Shown here: positions 25,790 to 33,660 of the stretch, piece after piece | How positions within the stretch are numbered: position 1 is the first letter of the stretch | Layout of the letters: every line of letters begins with the position of its first letter | Source of the DNA: Alphaproteobacteria bacterium | GTDB lineage: Bacteria > Pseudomonadota > Alphaproteobacteria > Micropepsales > Micropepsaceae | Assembly: GCA_016783965.1 (NCBI GenBank) | Contig: JADHVO010000004.1 | Coordinates: 124,001 to 188,000 of the forward strand | Direction of reading: 5' to 3' | Length of the DNA stretch: 64,000 bases | Program-made: the position numbers and the translations under genes | The notes under the pieces: generated by a model | Told to the model about the DNA's origin: nothing | Databases searched by the model: none | The model's input: the letters and a program-made list of their open reading frames with translations, nothing else

Positions 25790-26125
25790 ATGGTCTCCCG
25801 CGATCCGTTCAACGTGTTCATCGCCGTGTACATGATGGCGAGCCGTAAGCACGGAACGATTTACATCGGAGTCACCTCGCGACTGCCGGGACGAGTGTAC
25901 GACCACCGAGAGTCGCTAGTCGAAGGATTCACGAAAAGGTACAACGTTCACTGGCTTGTCTGGTACGAGATGCATGAGCGGATGACCGATGCAATCCGAC
26001 ACGAGAAGACGCTCAAGAAGTATCCGCGCCAGTGGAAGATCAATCTGATCGAGCGCGAGAACCCACAGTGGGATGATCTGTTTCCTGCACTGGTCAGCGC
26101 TGTCGGAATCGTAAGGCCCAAGTAG
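25790..26125 (+). CDS. small GIY-YIG nuclease (COG2827/UPF0213 type)
   Basis: A 111-residue single-domain protein. The GIY-YIG core is VYMMASRKHGTIYIGVTSRLPGRVYDHR, in which the motif reads GTIYIG, and the catalytic Arg and His follow. Then come the conserved W.V.YE..., IRHEKTLKKYPRQWKINLIE and NP.W.DL blocks. Relatives are presumed DNA endonucleases without a known cellular role. The ATG at 25790 is preferred; ATGs at 25832 and nearby would cut the first strand. It is bracketed by inverted palindromes, and a related frameshifted copy lies at 60474-60766. Confidence 0.88.
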   Translation: MVSRDPFNVFIAVYMMASRKHGTIYIGVTSRLPGRVYDHRESLVEGFTKRYNVHWLVWYEMHERMTDAIRHEKTLKKYPRQWKINLIERENPQWDDLFPALVSAVGIVRPK

Positions 26126-26133
26126 GTGATCTT

Positions 26134-26162
26134 GGGTCGCCGGGACGAGCCCGGCGATGACG
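26134..26162 (-). repeat. REP-like palindrome, right end of unit 1 (inverted)
   Basis: Stem TCGCCGGG/CCCGGCGA with an ACGAG loop. Its reverse complement differs from the left palindrome at one loop base. Confidence 0.8.
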
Positions 26163-26188
26163 ACATCTTTTGTGATTTCTGACAGTGC

Positions 26189-27508
26189 TTAAAGCCCAAA
26201 TGGGTAGGTGTCTGGCGCATCTGTAGCGCGTTCAGCGCCCGACAACGGCGTGATCGCTTTGGTTTGTTCGAACCAGACGTACGCGTCGAACTGTTCGCTT
26301 AAGACCGCCTTGAAGTAGTGGCTGAGATATTCCGTTTCGGGGCGGTAGATGACGCCGATGGCACGCTCGGTGCGTGGGGTACCGAGCAGGCGGCGCAGTT
26401 CGGGGTTCGCATCGCGGCGCCAGTCGGTCAGCGAGCGGACCTGGCCGGCCTTGCGGAAGGCGTGTTCGAAGCTGTCTTCGCGGGCCGGGTTCACGCGCTT
26501 GATCTGCATGGGCTCGTCCCATTCGTCGGCGGCCGCGACCGTGCCGGTATCGGTGCCGAAGCCGATCGCAACGCAGCTATCGCCGAACGCCGTGCGGCAG
26601 AGCTCGCCGATGTTGAATTCGCCCCGCCAGCCCATCGAGGTGGCGGCGGCATTGCCGATGTGCGAGTTGTGCGCCCACACTATCGCCTTCGACTGCGGGC
26701 GGCGGCGCAGCAGGACTTGCAAGGTGTCGAACATGTGGCGGTCGCGCAGGTTCCAGCTCTCGGTCGAGCCGTGATACATGATGCGATAATATTCTTCCGC
26801 GGCGCGCACGATGCGCGCGTTCTGCTCGGCATCGAAATAGGCTTCGCCGTTCCTGTAGGCCATGCGCTTCGACAGCAGTGCGGTGAGCTGTGCCGCGACT
26901 TCGTCTTCACAGGTCCTGGCCCCCATCAGCGCGCGATGGCCGTATTGCTGCGGATGGTGCTGCCAGGGTGTGAGGCAGCCATAGCGGTGGCGCGCGGCCT
27001 TCGCGGCGGCAGGATCGACCTTGTCGAGATAGGCGAGCACGGCGGCGATGGAGTTGGCGAGGCTGTAGACGTCGAGGCCGCGGAACTCGGTGCGCGCGGC
27101 GGGGAAGTGGTTCTTGTTCCAGGCGCGCAACCAGTCGACGAAAGTGTGGACCTCTGCGTTGCGCCACATCCAGGTGGGGAAGCGGGCGAAGGCCTGCTCC
27201 TCGTTCTGTTGCGCTTCGCCGTGGCGGACATAGGTGTCGATGCGGGCGGCGTCCGGCCAGTCGGCCTCGACAGCGACGATATTGAACCCGTGGCGCGCGA
27301 TCAGACGGCGGGTGATGGCGTCGCGGGCGCGGTAGAACTCGGACGTTCCGTGACTGGCCTCCCCCAGGAGCACGATGCGCGCGTCGCCATAGCGGTCGAA
27401 GAAGGCCCCGAAGGCATCGTGGTTTTCAGGGGACGGCAGGGGCTCCGCGGCGGCGCGGAGAGCCTCGACAAGTCCACCGGTACTGCTGACAGTTCTGGCC
27501 ACACTCAT
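26189..27508 (-). CDS. erythromycin esterase family protein
   Basis: A 439-residue protein with the family catalytic blocks in order: VLLGEASHGTSEFYRARDAITRRL (Glu and His), FNIVAVEADWPDA (Glu) and IVWAHNSHIGNAA (His). It is much closer to the family consensus than the gene at 15681. Chromosomal relatives are usually annotated by fold only, so macrolide hydrolysis should not be assumed. It is divergent from uvrC. The start at 27508 is preferred because upstream starts would run through the uvrC promoter. Confidence 0.85.
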   Translation of the reverse strand: MSVARTVSSTGGLVEALRAAAEPLPSPENHDAFGAFFDRYGDARIVLLGEASHGTSEFYRARDAITRRLIARHGFNIVAVEADWPDAARIDTYVRHGEAQQNEEQAFARFPTWMWRNAEVHTFVDWLRAWNKNHFPAARTEFRGLDVYSLANSIAAVLAYLDKVDPAAAKAARHRYGCLTPWQHHPQQYGHRALMGARTCEDEVAAQLTALLSKRMAYRNGEAYFDAEQNARIVRAAEEYYRIMYHGSTESWNLRDRHMFDTLQVLLRRRPQSKAIVWAHNSHIGNAAATSMGWRGEFNIGELCRTAFGDSCVAIGFGTDTGTVAAADEWDEPMQIKRVNPAREDSFEHAFRKAGQVRSLTDWRRDANPELRRLLGTPRTERAIGVIYRPETEYLSHYFKAVLSEQFDAYVWFEQTKAITPLSGAERATDAPDTYPFGL

Positions 27509-27519
27509 ATTCCATGAAT

Positions 27520-27557
27520 GGTTGAACCGGACACAAGTTTCCGGCGGTTGAACCGGA
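27520..27557. promoter_or_regulatory. 12-bp direct repeats GGTTGAACCGGA in the uvrC divergent promoter
   Basis: Two exact copies, at 27520-27531 and 27546-27557, lie 26 bp apart, between the erythromycin-esterase-like gene and uvrC. Each contains the near-palindrome GGTTGAACC. They are candidate activator or repressor sites. Confidence 0.4.
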
Positions 27558-27563
27558 TGTTGT

Positions 27564-29441
27564 ATGATCGAGATCATGGAAAATTCGGAGACCGACGCGC
27601 CGCCGAAGGGCGCGGAGCGCATCCAGGCGTATCTGAAGACGCTGCCGGATGGGCCGGGCGTCTATCGCATGCTCGATGCCAAAGGCGACGTGCTCTATGT
27701 CGGCAAGGCGAAGAGCCTGAAGAAGCGCGTCACCGCGTACGCCAGCGGACGGCCGCATTCCGAGCGGCTGACGCGGATGATCAACGACACCGCCGAGATG
27801 ATCTTCGTCACGACGAAGAGCGAGATCGAGGCGCTCCTGCTCGAATCCAACCTGATCAAGCAGCTGAAGCCGCGGTACAACGTGTCATACCGCGACGACA
27901 AGTCGTTCCCCAACATCCTGCTGCGCGAGGATCACGCGTTCCCCCAATTGCTGAAGCACCGCGGGGCGCATTCGACCAAGGGCACCTATTTCGGGCCGTT
28001 CGCTTCCGCCAAGGCGGTGGCGAACACGCTGAACACCTTGCAGCGCGCGTTCCTGCTGCGCTCGTGCTCGGACTCGACGTTCGAGACGCGCACGCGGCCG
28101 TGCCTTTTGTTCCAGATCAAGCGCTGTTCGGCGCCGTGCGTGGGGCGGATCGACGAGACGGGCTATCGCGAGCTGGTGCGCGAAGCGGAACTGTTCCTGA
28201 CCGGCAAGAGCCGCATGGTGCAGGACATGCTGGTCGCCGAGATGAACAAGGCGGCGGAGGTCACGCGCTACGAAGAGGCCGCGAAGCTGCGCGACCGGCT
28301 GAAGGCGATGAGTCATGTGCAGCTGAACCAGGGAGTCAATCCCTCGACCTTCAGCGACGCGGATGTGTTCGCGCTGCACACGGAAGGCGGCGAGACCTGC
28401 ATCCAGGTGTTCTTCTTCCGTGCCGGGCAGAACTGGGGCAACAAGCCGTATTTCCCGCGCGTGGGCGCCGACCAGGCGAGCGGCGAGGTGCTGGAGCAGT
28501 TCATCGGCCAGTTCTATGACGAGCGGCCGGCGCCGCCGCTGATCCTTTTGTCGGAAGCGATAACCGAGGCAGAGCTGGTGGCGGAGGCGCTGACCCTGCG
28601 CGCGGAGCGCAAAGTGGAGATCAGCGTACCGCAGCGCGGCGAGAAGCGCGAGATCGTCGAGATGGCGCTGACCAATGCGCGCGAGCAGCTCGGCCGGCGC
28701 ATGGCCGAGAACTCGGCGCAGCGCGAATTGCTGAGCGGCGTGCAGGATGTGTTCGGCATGGAGGCGCCGCCGACCCGCATCGAGGTGTACGACAACAGCC
28801 ACATCCAGGGCACCAACGCACTGGGCGGGATGATTGTTGCGGGGCCGGACGGGTTCGAGAAAGGCGAGTACCGCAAGTTCAACATCAAATCGACCGAGCT
28901 CACGCCGGGCGACGACTACGCGATGATGCGCGAGGTGCTGACGCGCCGGTTCTCGCGCCTGATCCGCGAAGGCGACGATCCCAAGACCAAGTGGCCGGAC
29001 CTGGCGCTGATCGACGGCGGGCCGGGGCAGCTGGCGGTGGCGTGCCAGGTGTTCGCGGACCTGGGCGTGGAGGACGTGCAGCTGGTCGGCATCTCCAAGG
29101 GGCCGGACCGCGATGCGGGGCGCGAGCATTTCTACCTGCCGGGGAGGGAGCCGTTCCGGCTCGATCCCAAGTCGCCGGTTCTCTATTACCTGCAAAGGCT
29201 GCGCGACGAGGCGCACCGCTTCGCGATCGGCAGCCATCGCAAGAAGCGGAGCAAGGCGATCGGCGCCAGCCCGCTGGACGAGATCGCGGGGATCGGTGCG
29301 GCGCGCAAGCGGGCGTTGCTCCAGCACTTCGGCTCGGCACGCGCCGTGGCTGCGGCAGGCATCAGCGACATCGAGGCGGTTGAGGGGGTCAGCGGCAACA
29401 TGGCGAAGAAGATCTACGACTTCTTTCATCCTGGCGGCTGA
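27564..29441 (+). CDS. uvrC: UvrABC system protein C (excinuclease subunit)
   Basis: A 625-residue protein of normal UvrC length. The N-terminal GIY-YIG domain ([26 protein letters not shown]) makes the 3' incision. A UVR motif follows ([15 protein letters not shown]). The RNase H-like C-terminal nuclease ([33 protein letters not shown]) makes the 5' incision. Tandem helix-hairpin-helix motifs end the protein ([18 protein letters not shown]). It acts after UvrB in excision repair. ATG 27576 is an alternative start. Confidence 0.97.
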   Translation: MIEIMENSETDAPPKGAERIQAYLKTLPDGPGVYRMLDAKGDVLYVGKAKSLKKRVTAYASGRPHSERLTRMINDTAEMIFVTTKSEIEALLLESNLIKQLKPRYNVSYRDDKSFPNILLREDHAFPQLLKHRGAHSTKGTYFGPFASAKAVANTLNTLQRAFLLRSCSDSTFETRTRPCLLFQIKRCSAPCVGRIDETGYRELVREAELFLTGKSRMVQDMLVAEMNKAAEVTRYEEAAKLRDRLKAMSHVQLNQGVNPSTFSDADVFALHTEGGETCIQVFFFRAGQNWGNKPYFPRVGADQASGEVLEQFIGQFYDERPAPPLILLSEAITEAELVAEALTLRAERKVEISVPQRGEKREIVEMALTNAREQLGRRMAENSAQRELLSGVQDVFGMEAPPTRIEVYDNSHIQGTNALGGMIVAGPDGFEKGEYRKFNIKSTELTPGDDYAMMREVLTRRFSRLIREGDDPKTKWPDLALIDGGPGQLAVACQVFADLGVEDVQLVGISKGPDRDAGREHFYLPGREPFRLDPKSPVLYYLQRLRDEAHRFAIGSHRKKRSKAIGASPLDEIAGIGAARKRALLQHFGSARAVAAAGISDIEAVEGVSGNMAKKIYDFFHPGG

Positions 29442-29446
29442 CGCCG

Positions 29447-29527
29447 CAGAAGCCGGAAGTCAGAAATCGGAAGTCAGAATGCATGGGCGGCGTTCCGATT
29501 TCCGGCTTCTGATTTCCGATTTCTGGC
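29447..29527. repeat. heptad-repeat hairpin 1 (five 7-bp units per arm)
   Basis: The left arm holds five consecutive heptads, CAGAAGC, CGGAAGT, CAGAAAT, CGGAAGT, CAGAATG. After an 11-bp loop the right arm holds five inverted heptads, TTCCGAT, TTCCGGC, TTCTGAT, TTCCGAT, TTCTGGC. The RNA could form a long imperfect stem between uvrC and pgsA. The same architecture recurs at 52244-52330. Confidence 0.8.
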
Positions 29528-29542
29528 ACTAACGTGCCTTCC

Positions 29543-30154
29543 ATGCTGCAAATCCCCAACACCATCACCGTGCTGCGCATCCTTTTGGTGCCAGTGTTCG
29601 CCGTGGCTTTCGTGCTGCCGGGCGAAGCATGGCGGCTGACCGCATTCGTGGTGTTCGTGATCGCGGGGCTGAGCGATTTCTTCGACGGGCTGGCGGCGCG
29701 CAAGCTGAACCAGCCGTCCGATTTCGGGCGGATGCTCGACCCCATAGCCGACAAGATCCTGGTCGGCGTGGCCCTGATGATGCTCGTGGCGGAAGGCTCG
29801 GTGCAGCAGTTCAATCTGCCGCCCAATCCCGGCCTGCACAGCCTCCTCAAGCTGGTGCCGGCGCTGATCATCCTGTCGCGCGAGATCCTGGTGTCGGGGT
29901 TGCGCGAGTTCCTGGCCGGGGTTCGGGTGAGCGTGCCGGTGACGTTCCTGGCCAAGATCAAGACCACGATCCAGCTGGTCGCCATCGGGGCGATGATCCT
30001 GGGCCCGATCGCGGACCGCTGGGTGCCGGGGACGCTGGCGCTGGCCTACACCGCGCTGTGGGTGGCAGCGGCGCTGACGGTGGTCACTGGCTATGAGTAT
30101 TTCCGCGCGGGCCTCGCCTACACCCGCAAGCGCCGGAACGAGGGCGCGGCATGA
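29543..30154 (+). CDS. pgsA: CDP-diacylglycerol--glycerol-3-phosphate 3-phosphatidyltransferase
   Basis: A 203-residue integral membrane enzyme that makes phosphatidylglycerophosphate for phosphatidylglycerol. The CDP-alcohol phosphotransferase motif DG..AR...G...D...D is seen in DFFDGLAARKLNQPSDFGRMLDPIADK (residues 49-75). It has about five or six membrane segments. The ATG at 29543 fits the family N-terminus (MLQIPNTITVLRI). It heads an operon with moaD, moaE and an EamA transporter through ATGA overlaps. Confidence 0.95.
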   Translation: MLQIPNTITVLRILLVPVFAVAFVLPGEAWRLTAFVVFVIAGLSDFFDGLAARKLNQPSDFGRMLDPIADKILVGVALMMLVAEGSVQQFNLPPNPGLHSLLKLVPALIILSREILVSGLREFLAGVRVSVPVTFLAKIKTTIQLVAIGAMILGPIADRWVPGTLALAYTALWVAAALTVVTGYEYFRAGLAYTRKRRNEGAA

Positions 30155-30402
30155 ACGTGCTGTACTTCGCCTGGGTGCGGCAGAAGGTGGGCCGGTCCGA
30201 CGAGGTGATCGAGCACGGGCCGAGCCTGCGCACGGTCGGCGACCTGGCGCTGCTGCTGGCGTCGCGGGGCGGCGGCTATGCGGAAGCCTTCGCGGACCTC
30301 AGGCGGCTGCGGGCCGCGGTGAACCAGCACCATGTCGGCATGGACGCGCCGCTGGCGGCGGGCGACGAGGTCGCGTTCTTTCCCCCGGTGACGGGCGGAT
30401 GA
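30151..30402 (+). CDS. moaD: molybdopterin synthase sulfur carrier subunit
   Basis: An 83-residue ubiquitin-like protein beginning MNVLYFAWVRQKVG and ending in PPVTGG, the C-terminal Gly-Gly that carries the thiocarboxylate. It donates sulfur to cyclic pyranopterin in molybdopterin synthesis as a complex with MoaE. Its start overlaps pgsA and its stop overlaps moaE (ATGA in both cases). Confidence 0.93.
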   Translation: MNVLYFAWVRQKVGRSDEVIEHGPSLRTVGDLALLLASRGGGYAEAFADLRRLRAAVNQHHVGMDAPLAAGDEVAFFPPVTGG

Positions 30403-30854
30403 CGATGCACCTGAACGTCCAGATCCAGCAGGAAGACTTCGACGTCGCCGACGAGATCGAGGCGCTGACGACCGACGAGGCCGGCGCCGTGGCGACGTTC
30501 ACCGGTCTGGTGCGCGGCGGCGACGGCATCACGGGGCTGGTGATCGAACACTATCCCGGCATGACGGAGCGTGAGATCCGGCACATCGCCGAACAGGCAC
30601 AGGCGCGCTGGACCCTGATCACCGGGATCACGATCATCCACCGCATCGGACGGCTCAGCGTCGGCGAGCGCATCGTGCTGGTCGCGGTCGCGTCGGCACA
30701 CCGCCAGAGTGCGTTCGCGGCGTGTGAATTCCTGATGGATTACCTCAAGACCCGGGCGCCGTTCTGGAAGCAGGAAGCGCGCGGCGAAGCGCTGAGCTGG
30801 GTCGAGCATCGCGCGTCGGATGACGCGGCGGCGGAGCGCTGGCGCAAGCCATGA
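30399..30854 (+). CDS. moaE: molybdopterin synthase catalytic subunit
   Basis: A 151-residue MoaE. Family landmarks are AVATFTGLVRG, the Glu-His-Tyr of LVIEHYPGMTEREI, RIGRLSVGERIVLVAVASAHRQSAF and the active Lys in LKTRAPFWKQE. It forms the molybdopterin synthase heterotetramer with MoaD. It is flanked by ATGA overlaps on both sides. Confidence 0.95.
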   Translation: MTMHLNVQIQQEDFDVADEIEALTTDEAGAVATFTGLVRGGDGITGLVIEHYPGMTEREIRHIAEQAQARWTLITGITIIHRIGRLSVGERIVLVAVASAHRQSAFAACEFLMDYLKTRAPFWKQEARGEALSWVEHRASDDAAAERWRKP

Positions 30855-31744
30855 CCTATCTGTGGGTCGTGTTCACCGTCGTCGCGGCGGCTGGCCAGAC
30901 GGCGCGCAACGCCATGCAACGCGAGCTGACGGCGTCACTCGGATCGGTGGGCGCGACCCATGTGCGGTTCCTGTTCGGGTTTCCGTTCGCGCTGCTGTTC
31001 CTGGCCGCGGTGACGGCGTGGAGCGGCGGCGGATTGCCGGCGACCAACTGGCAGTTCTGGCTGTCCGACGTCGCGGGCGCGCTGGCGCAGATCGGCGGTA
31101 CGGCACTGATGCTCAAGACCATGACCGAGCGGTCGTTCGTGGTGACGACGGCGTATCTGAAGACCGAGCCGCTGTTCGTGGCGGCGCTGGGGCTGGTGTT
31201 CCTGCACGATCCGCTGACGCTGGGGATGGCGATCGCGATCGTCGTGGCGACGTCGGGCGTGGTGCTGATCTCGTTGCGTGGGCGCGTGGCGGAGAGCGGC
31301 GGCTGGCATTCGGCGCTCTACGGGTTGTCGGCGGGCGGGTTGTTCGCGGTGTCGGCCATCGGCTATCGCGGCGCGATCCTGTCGCTGCACCTGCCCGGCT
31401 ATGTGATCGGCGCGACGTTCACGCTTGCCGTCGGGCTGGTGATCCAGGCGGCGGTGCTGAGCGCGTACCTGGCGGTCACCGACATGAAGGTGCTGCGCGC
31501 GATCTTCCGGCTGTGGCGGCCGTCGCTGTTCGCGGGCTTCATGGGCTCGGCGGCAAGCGAGTTCTGGTTCCTGGCCTTCGCCCTGGCGAGTGCCGCGAGC
31601 GTGCGCACGCTGGGCCTGATCGACGTGCTGTTCGCCCAGATGGTCAGCCATATCCTTTTCAAGCAGAAGACGACGATGCGCGAGGCGGCTGGCATCGTGC
31701 TTCTGGTCGCTGGGGCGATCCTGCTAGTCTATTCGCACAGATAG
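30851..31744 (+). CDS. EamA/DMT superfamily transporter
   Basis: A 297-residue protein with ten predicted membrane segments in two EamA-like halves. The first half ends in TAYLKTEPLFVAALGLVFL and the second in LIDVLFAQMVSHILFKQKTTMREAAGIVLLVAGAILLV. The substrate is unknown, probably a small metabolite. Its ATG overlaps the moaE stop, which makes it the last gene of the pgsA-moaDE unit. Confidence 0.85.
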   Translation: MTYLWVVFTVVAAAGQTARNAMQRELTASLGSVGATHVRFLFGFPFALLFLAAVTAWSGGGLPATNWQFWLSDVAGALAQIGGTALMLKTMTERSFVVTTAYLKTEPLFVAALGLVFLHDPLTLGMAIAIVVATSGVVLISLRGRVAESGGWHSALYGLSAGGLFAVSAIGYRGAILSLHLPGYVIGATFTLAVGLVIQAAVLSAYLAVTDMKVLRAIFRLWRPSLFAGFMGSAASEFWFLAFALASAASVRTLGLIDVLFAQMVSHILFKQKTTMREAAGIVLLVAGAILLVYSHR

Positions 31745-31755
31745 GCGGAAGACGG

Positions 31756-32502
31756 ATGAGCAGCGAAGCGCGCGACCGAAACCGCGATGCGTGGAATGCA
31801 GAGCGCTACGATTCCTGGGTCAAGGCGATCGGCACGCCAGAAGCCGAGGCGAAGCATCTTGTCGCCAATCCACGGCATGTGCCGCGCCGGCTGCTGCCGC
31901 ATCTCGGCGACGTGGCGGGAAAGACGATCTGTTCCGTGCAGGGTTCGCACGGCCGCGTTGCCGTCGCGCTGACGTTGCTGGGTGCGGAGGTTACCGTCAT
32001 CGATTTCTCCGAAGAGAACAGGCGGTACGCGCTCGAGCTGGCGCAGGCGGCACGGGTGAGCATCGACTACCGCGTCGGCGACAGCCTGGAGGCGGACAAG
32101 CTCGGACTGACATTCGATGCGGTCGTGATGGAGCTCGGCATCCTTCACTACCACCGGGACATCGCGCGGTTCTTCGAGGTCATGCGCGCGATCACCCGGC
32201 CGGGCGGCACGATGCTGATCAACGAATTCCACCCGGTCCAGCGCAAGCTGTTCGGGACGCTGGAGCCCCGCGATTACTTCAATACCGCGCTGACAGAGGG
32301 CGACGTGCCAAATCCAACCGGCGACGGCCGCACCCTGGGCAAATGCACGCTGCGGTTCTGGACCCTGGGCGAGATCGTGACCGCGGTGATCGGTGCCGGA
32401 TTCCGCGTCGAACGGCTCGACGAGCACCCGGATTGGACGGACGCGAAAATTCCCGGCACCTTCACGCTCGTTGCGCGGGTCCCAAGCGGAGAAACATCAT
32501 GA
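31756..32502 (+). CDS. class I SAM-dependent methyltransferase
   Basis: A 248-residue protein. The SAM-binding glycine loop is changed to ICSVQGSHGRVAVALTLLGAEVTVIDFSEEN, followed by the DAVVMELGILHYHRD acceptor-side motif and RPGGTMLINEFHP. The substrate is unknown. It starts 12 bp after the transporter. The stop overlaps the dienelactone-hydrolase-like gene (ATGA), which implies co-translation. Confidence 0.85.
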   Translation: MSSEARDRNRDAWNAERYDSWVKAIGTPEAEAKHLVANPRHVPRRLLPHLGDVAGKTICSVQGSHGRVAVALTLLGAEVTVIDFSEENRRYALELAQAARVSIDYRVGDSLEADKLGLTFDAVVMELGILHYHRDIARFFEVMRAITRPGGTMLINEFHPVQRKLFGTLEPRDYFNTALTEGDVPNPTGDGRTLGKCTLRFWTLGEIVTAVIGAGFRVERLDEHPDWTDAKIPGTFTLVARVPSGETS

Positions 32503-33230
32503 TCGAGCGAACTATCGATATTCCGACGAAGGACGGGGCGATCACGACGTTTGTGGTGCATCCGGAGCGCGGCGGGCCGTTCCCCGTGATCGTGTTCTAC
32601 ATGGACGCGCCGGCGATCCGCGAGGAGCTGCGCGACATGGCGCGGCGTTTCGCGAGCGGCGGCTATTACGTGATGCTGCCCAATCTCTATTACCGCTCGG
32701 GCGTCATGGAGATCGGGCCGCTGTCGCGCGACCCCAACGATCCGGGGCGCAGGCGGATGTTCGAGCTGATGGAGTCGCTCTCGATCCCGAAAATCATGGA
32801 CGACACGCGCGGGCTGTTGAAATTCGTGGACGAGGATCCGGCGGCGAAGAAGACGAAGATGGGCGCGGTCGGTTATTGCATGAGCGGGCAGTACGCGATC
32901 AACGCGGCGGCGCTGTTTCCGGACCGCTTCACCGCGGCGGCGTCGATCTATGGCGTTCGGCTTGTGACCGACGCAGCGGACAGCCCGCACAAGATGGTGG
33001 GCAAGATCAGGGGCGAGAGCTATTTCGCCTGCGCCGAGATCGATCACTGGGCGCCGAAGGAGATGGTGGATCAGCTGCGCGCCGCGGTCGAAGGACTGAA
33101 CGCCGAGGTCGAGTGGTGCCCCGGCGTCGAGCACGGCTTCGCCTTCCCGCAACGTCCCGCCTACAACAAGGAGGCGGCGGAGCGGCACTGGGAGCGGCTG
33201 TACGCTCTGTTTGGGCGCAATTGTCGCTAA
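32499..33230 (+). CDS. dienelactone hydrolase family protein
   Basis: A 243-residue alpha/beta hydrolase. The nucleophile elbow is GYCMSG, which is Cys-based as in dienelactone hydrolases. The catalytic His is in GVEHGFAFP and the acid residue follows CAEIDHWAP. The substrate is unknown. It is coupled to the methyltransferase by an ATGA overlap. A second DLH-family protein lies at 55118. Confidence 0.88.
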   Translation: MIERTIDIPTKDGAITTFVVHPERGGPFPVIVFYMDAPAIREELRDMARRFASGGYYVMLPNLYYRSGVMEIGPLSRDPNDPGRRRMFELMESLSIPKIMDDTRGLLKFVDEDPAAKKTKMGAVGYCMSGQYAINAAALFPDRFTAAASIYGVRLVTDAADSPHKMVGKIRGESYFACAEIDHWAPKEMVDQLRAAVEGLNAEVEWCPGVEHGFAFPQRPAYNKEAAERHWERLYALFGRNCR

Positions 33231-33284
33231 GGGTCTGGATTCCCGCCTTCGCTGGCACGAAAATCGATTGATGGGAGAGACGTG

Positions 33285-33647
33285 ATGGGTTTTTTGGACG
33301 GGATGATCGGCGGGATGGTCGGCGCCGCGCTGGTGCCGGTCGTGAACAACCTGCTGCAACAGCATGGCGGCGTGCAGGGCATCGTGAACCAGTTCGAGAT
33401 GCAGGGGCTGGGCTCGACGGTGAATTCCTGGGTGCAGAACGGGCCGAACCAGCCGATCACCGCGGCGCATGTGAACCAGGCGTTCGGCGAGCAGACGATC
33501 GCGCAGCTCGCGGCCAAGGCCGGGATGTCGCCGGCGGAGCTGTCGGCAAAGCTCGCGCAGGTGCTGCCGCACACCGTCGATGCGCTGACGCCGAACGGGA
33601 CGCTGCCGCCGGCGGGCGCGAACATGGGTACGCCGCCGCCAAGGTAA
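33285..33647 (+). CDS. YidB-like (DUF937) protein
   Basis: A 120-residue protein with a Gly-rich N-terminus (GFLDGMIGGMVGAAL). The YidB core shows LGSTVNSWVQNGPNQPITAAHVNQAFG followed by LAAKAGMSPAELSAKLAQVLPHTVDALTPNG. Function unknown. Just upstream (33234-33256) is a short remnant that looks like half of a dispersed CCCGCCTTCGC-type palindrome. Confidence 0.85.
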   Translation: MGFLDGMIGGMVGAALVPVVNNLLQQHGGVQGIVNQFEMQGLGSTVNSWVQNGPNQPITAAHVNQAFGEQTIAQLAAKAGMSPAELSAKLAQVLPHTVDALTPNGTLPPAGANMGTPPPR

Positions 33648-33660
33648 GGAGGGAAGCGCC

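Larger units (their letters stand above)
25741..26162 (+). mobile_element. GIY-YIG gene bracketed by inverted hairpin palindromes (intact copy)
   Basis: A 422-bp unit. The left palindrome (25741-25772) and the right palindrome (26134-26162, inverted) share 28 of 29 bases and enclose one GIY-YIG nuclease gene with 17-18 bp and 8 bp to spare. A second unit of the same design and palindrome family is at 60435-60815. The arrangement parallels REP/RAYT units but with a GIY-YIG protein in place of a Y1 transposase. Mobility is inferred, not shown. Confidence 0.6.

Noticed and set aside
27509-27563. LexA (SOS) box upstream of uvrC
   Set aside because: No GTTC-N7-GTTC or GAAC-N7-GAAC arrangement was found; only the 12-bp direct repeats are present.
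33234-33256. Half of a CCCGCCTTCGC-type palindrome before the YidB-like gene
   Set aside because: Only one arm is present and no partner is seen; too short to call a repeat from this window alone.
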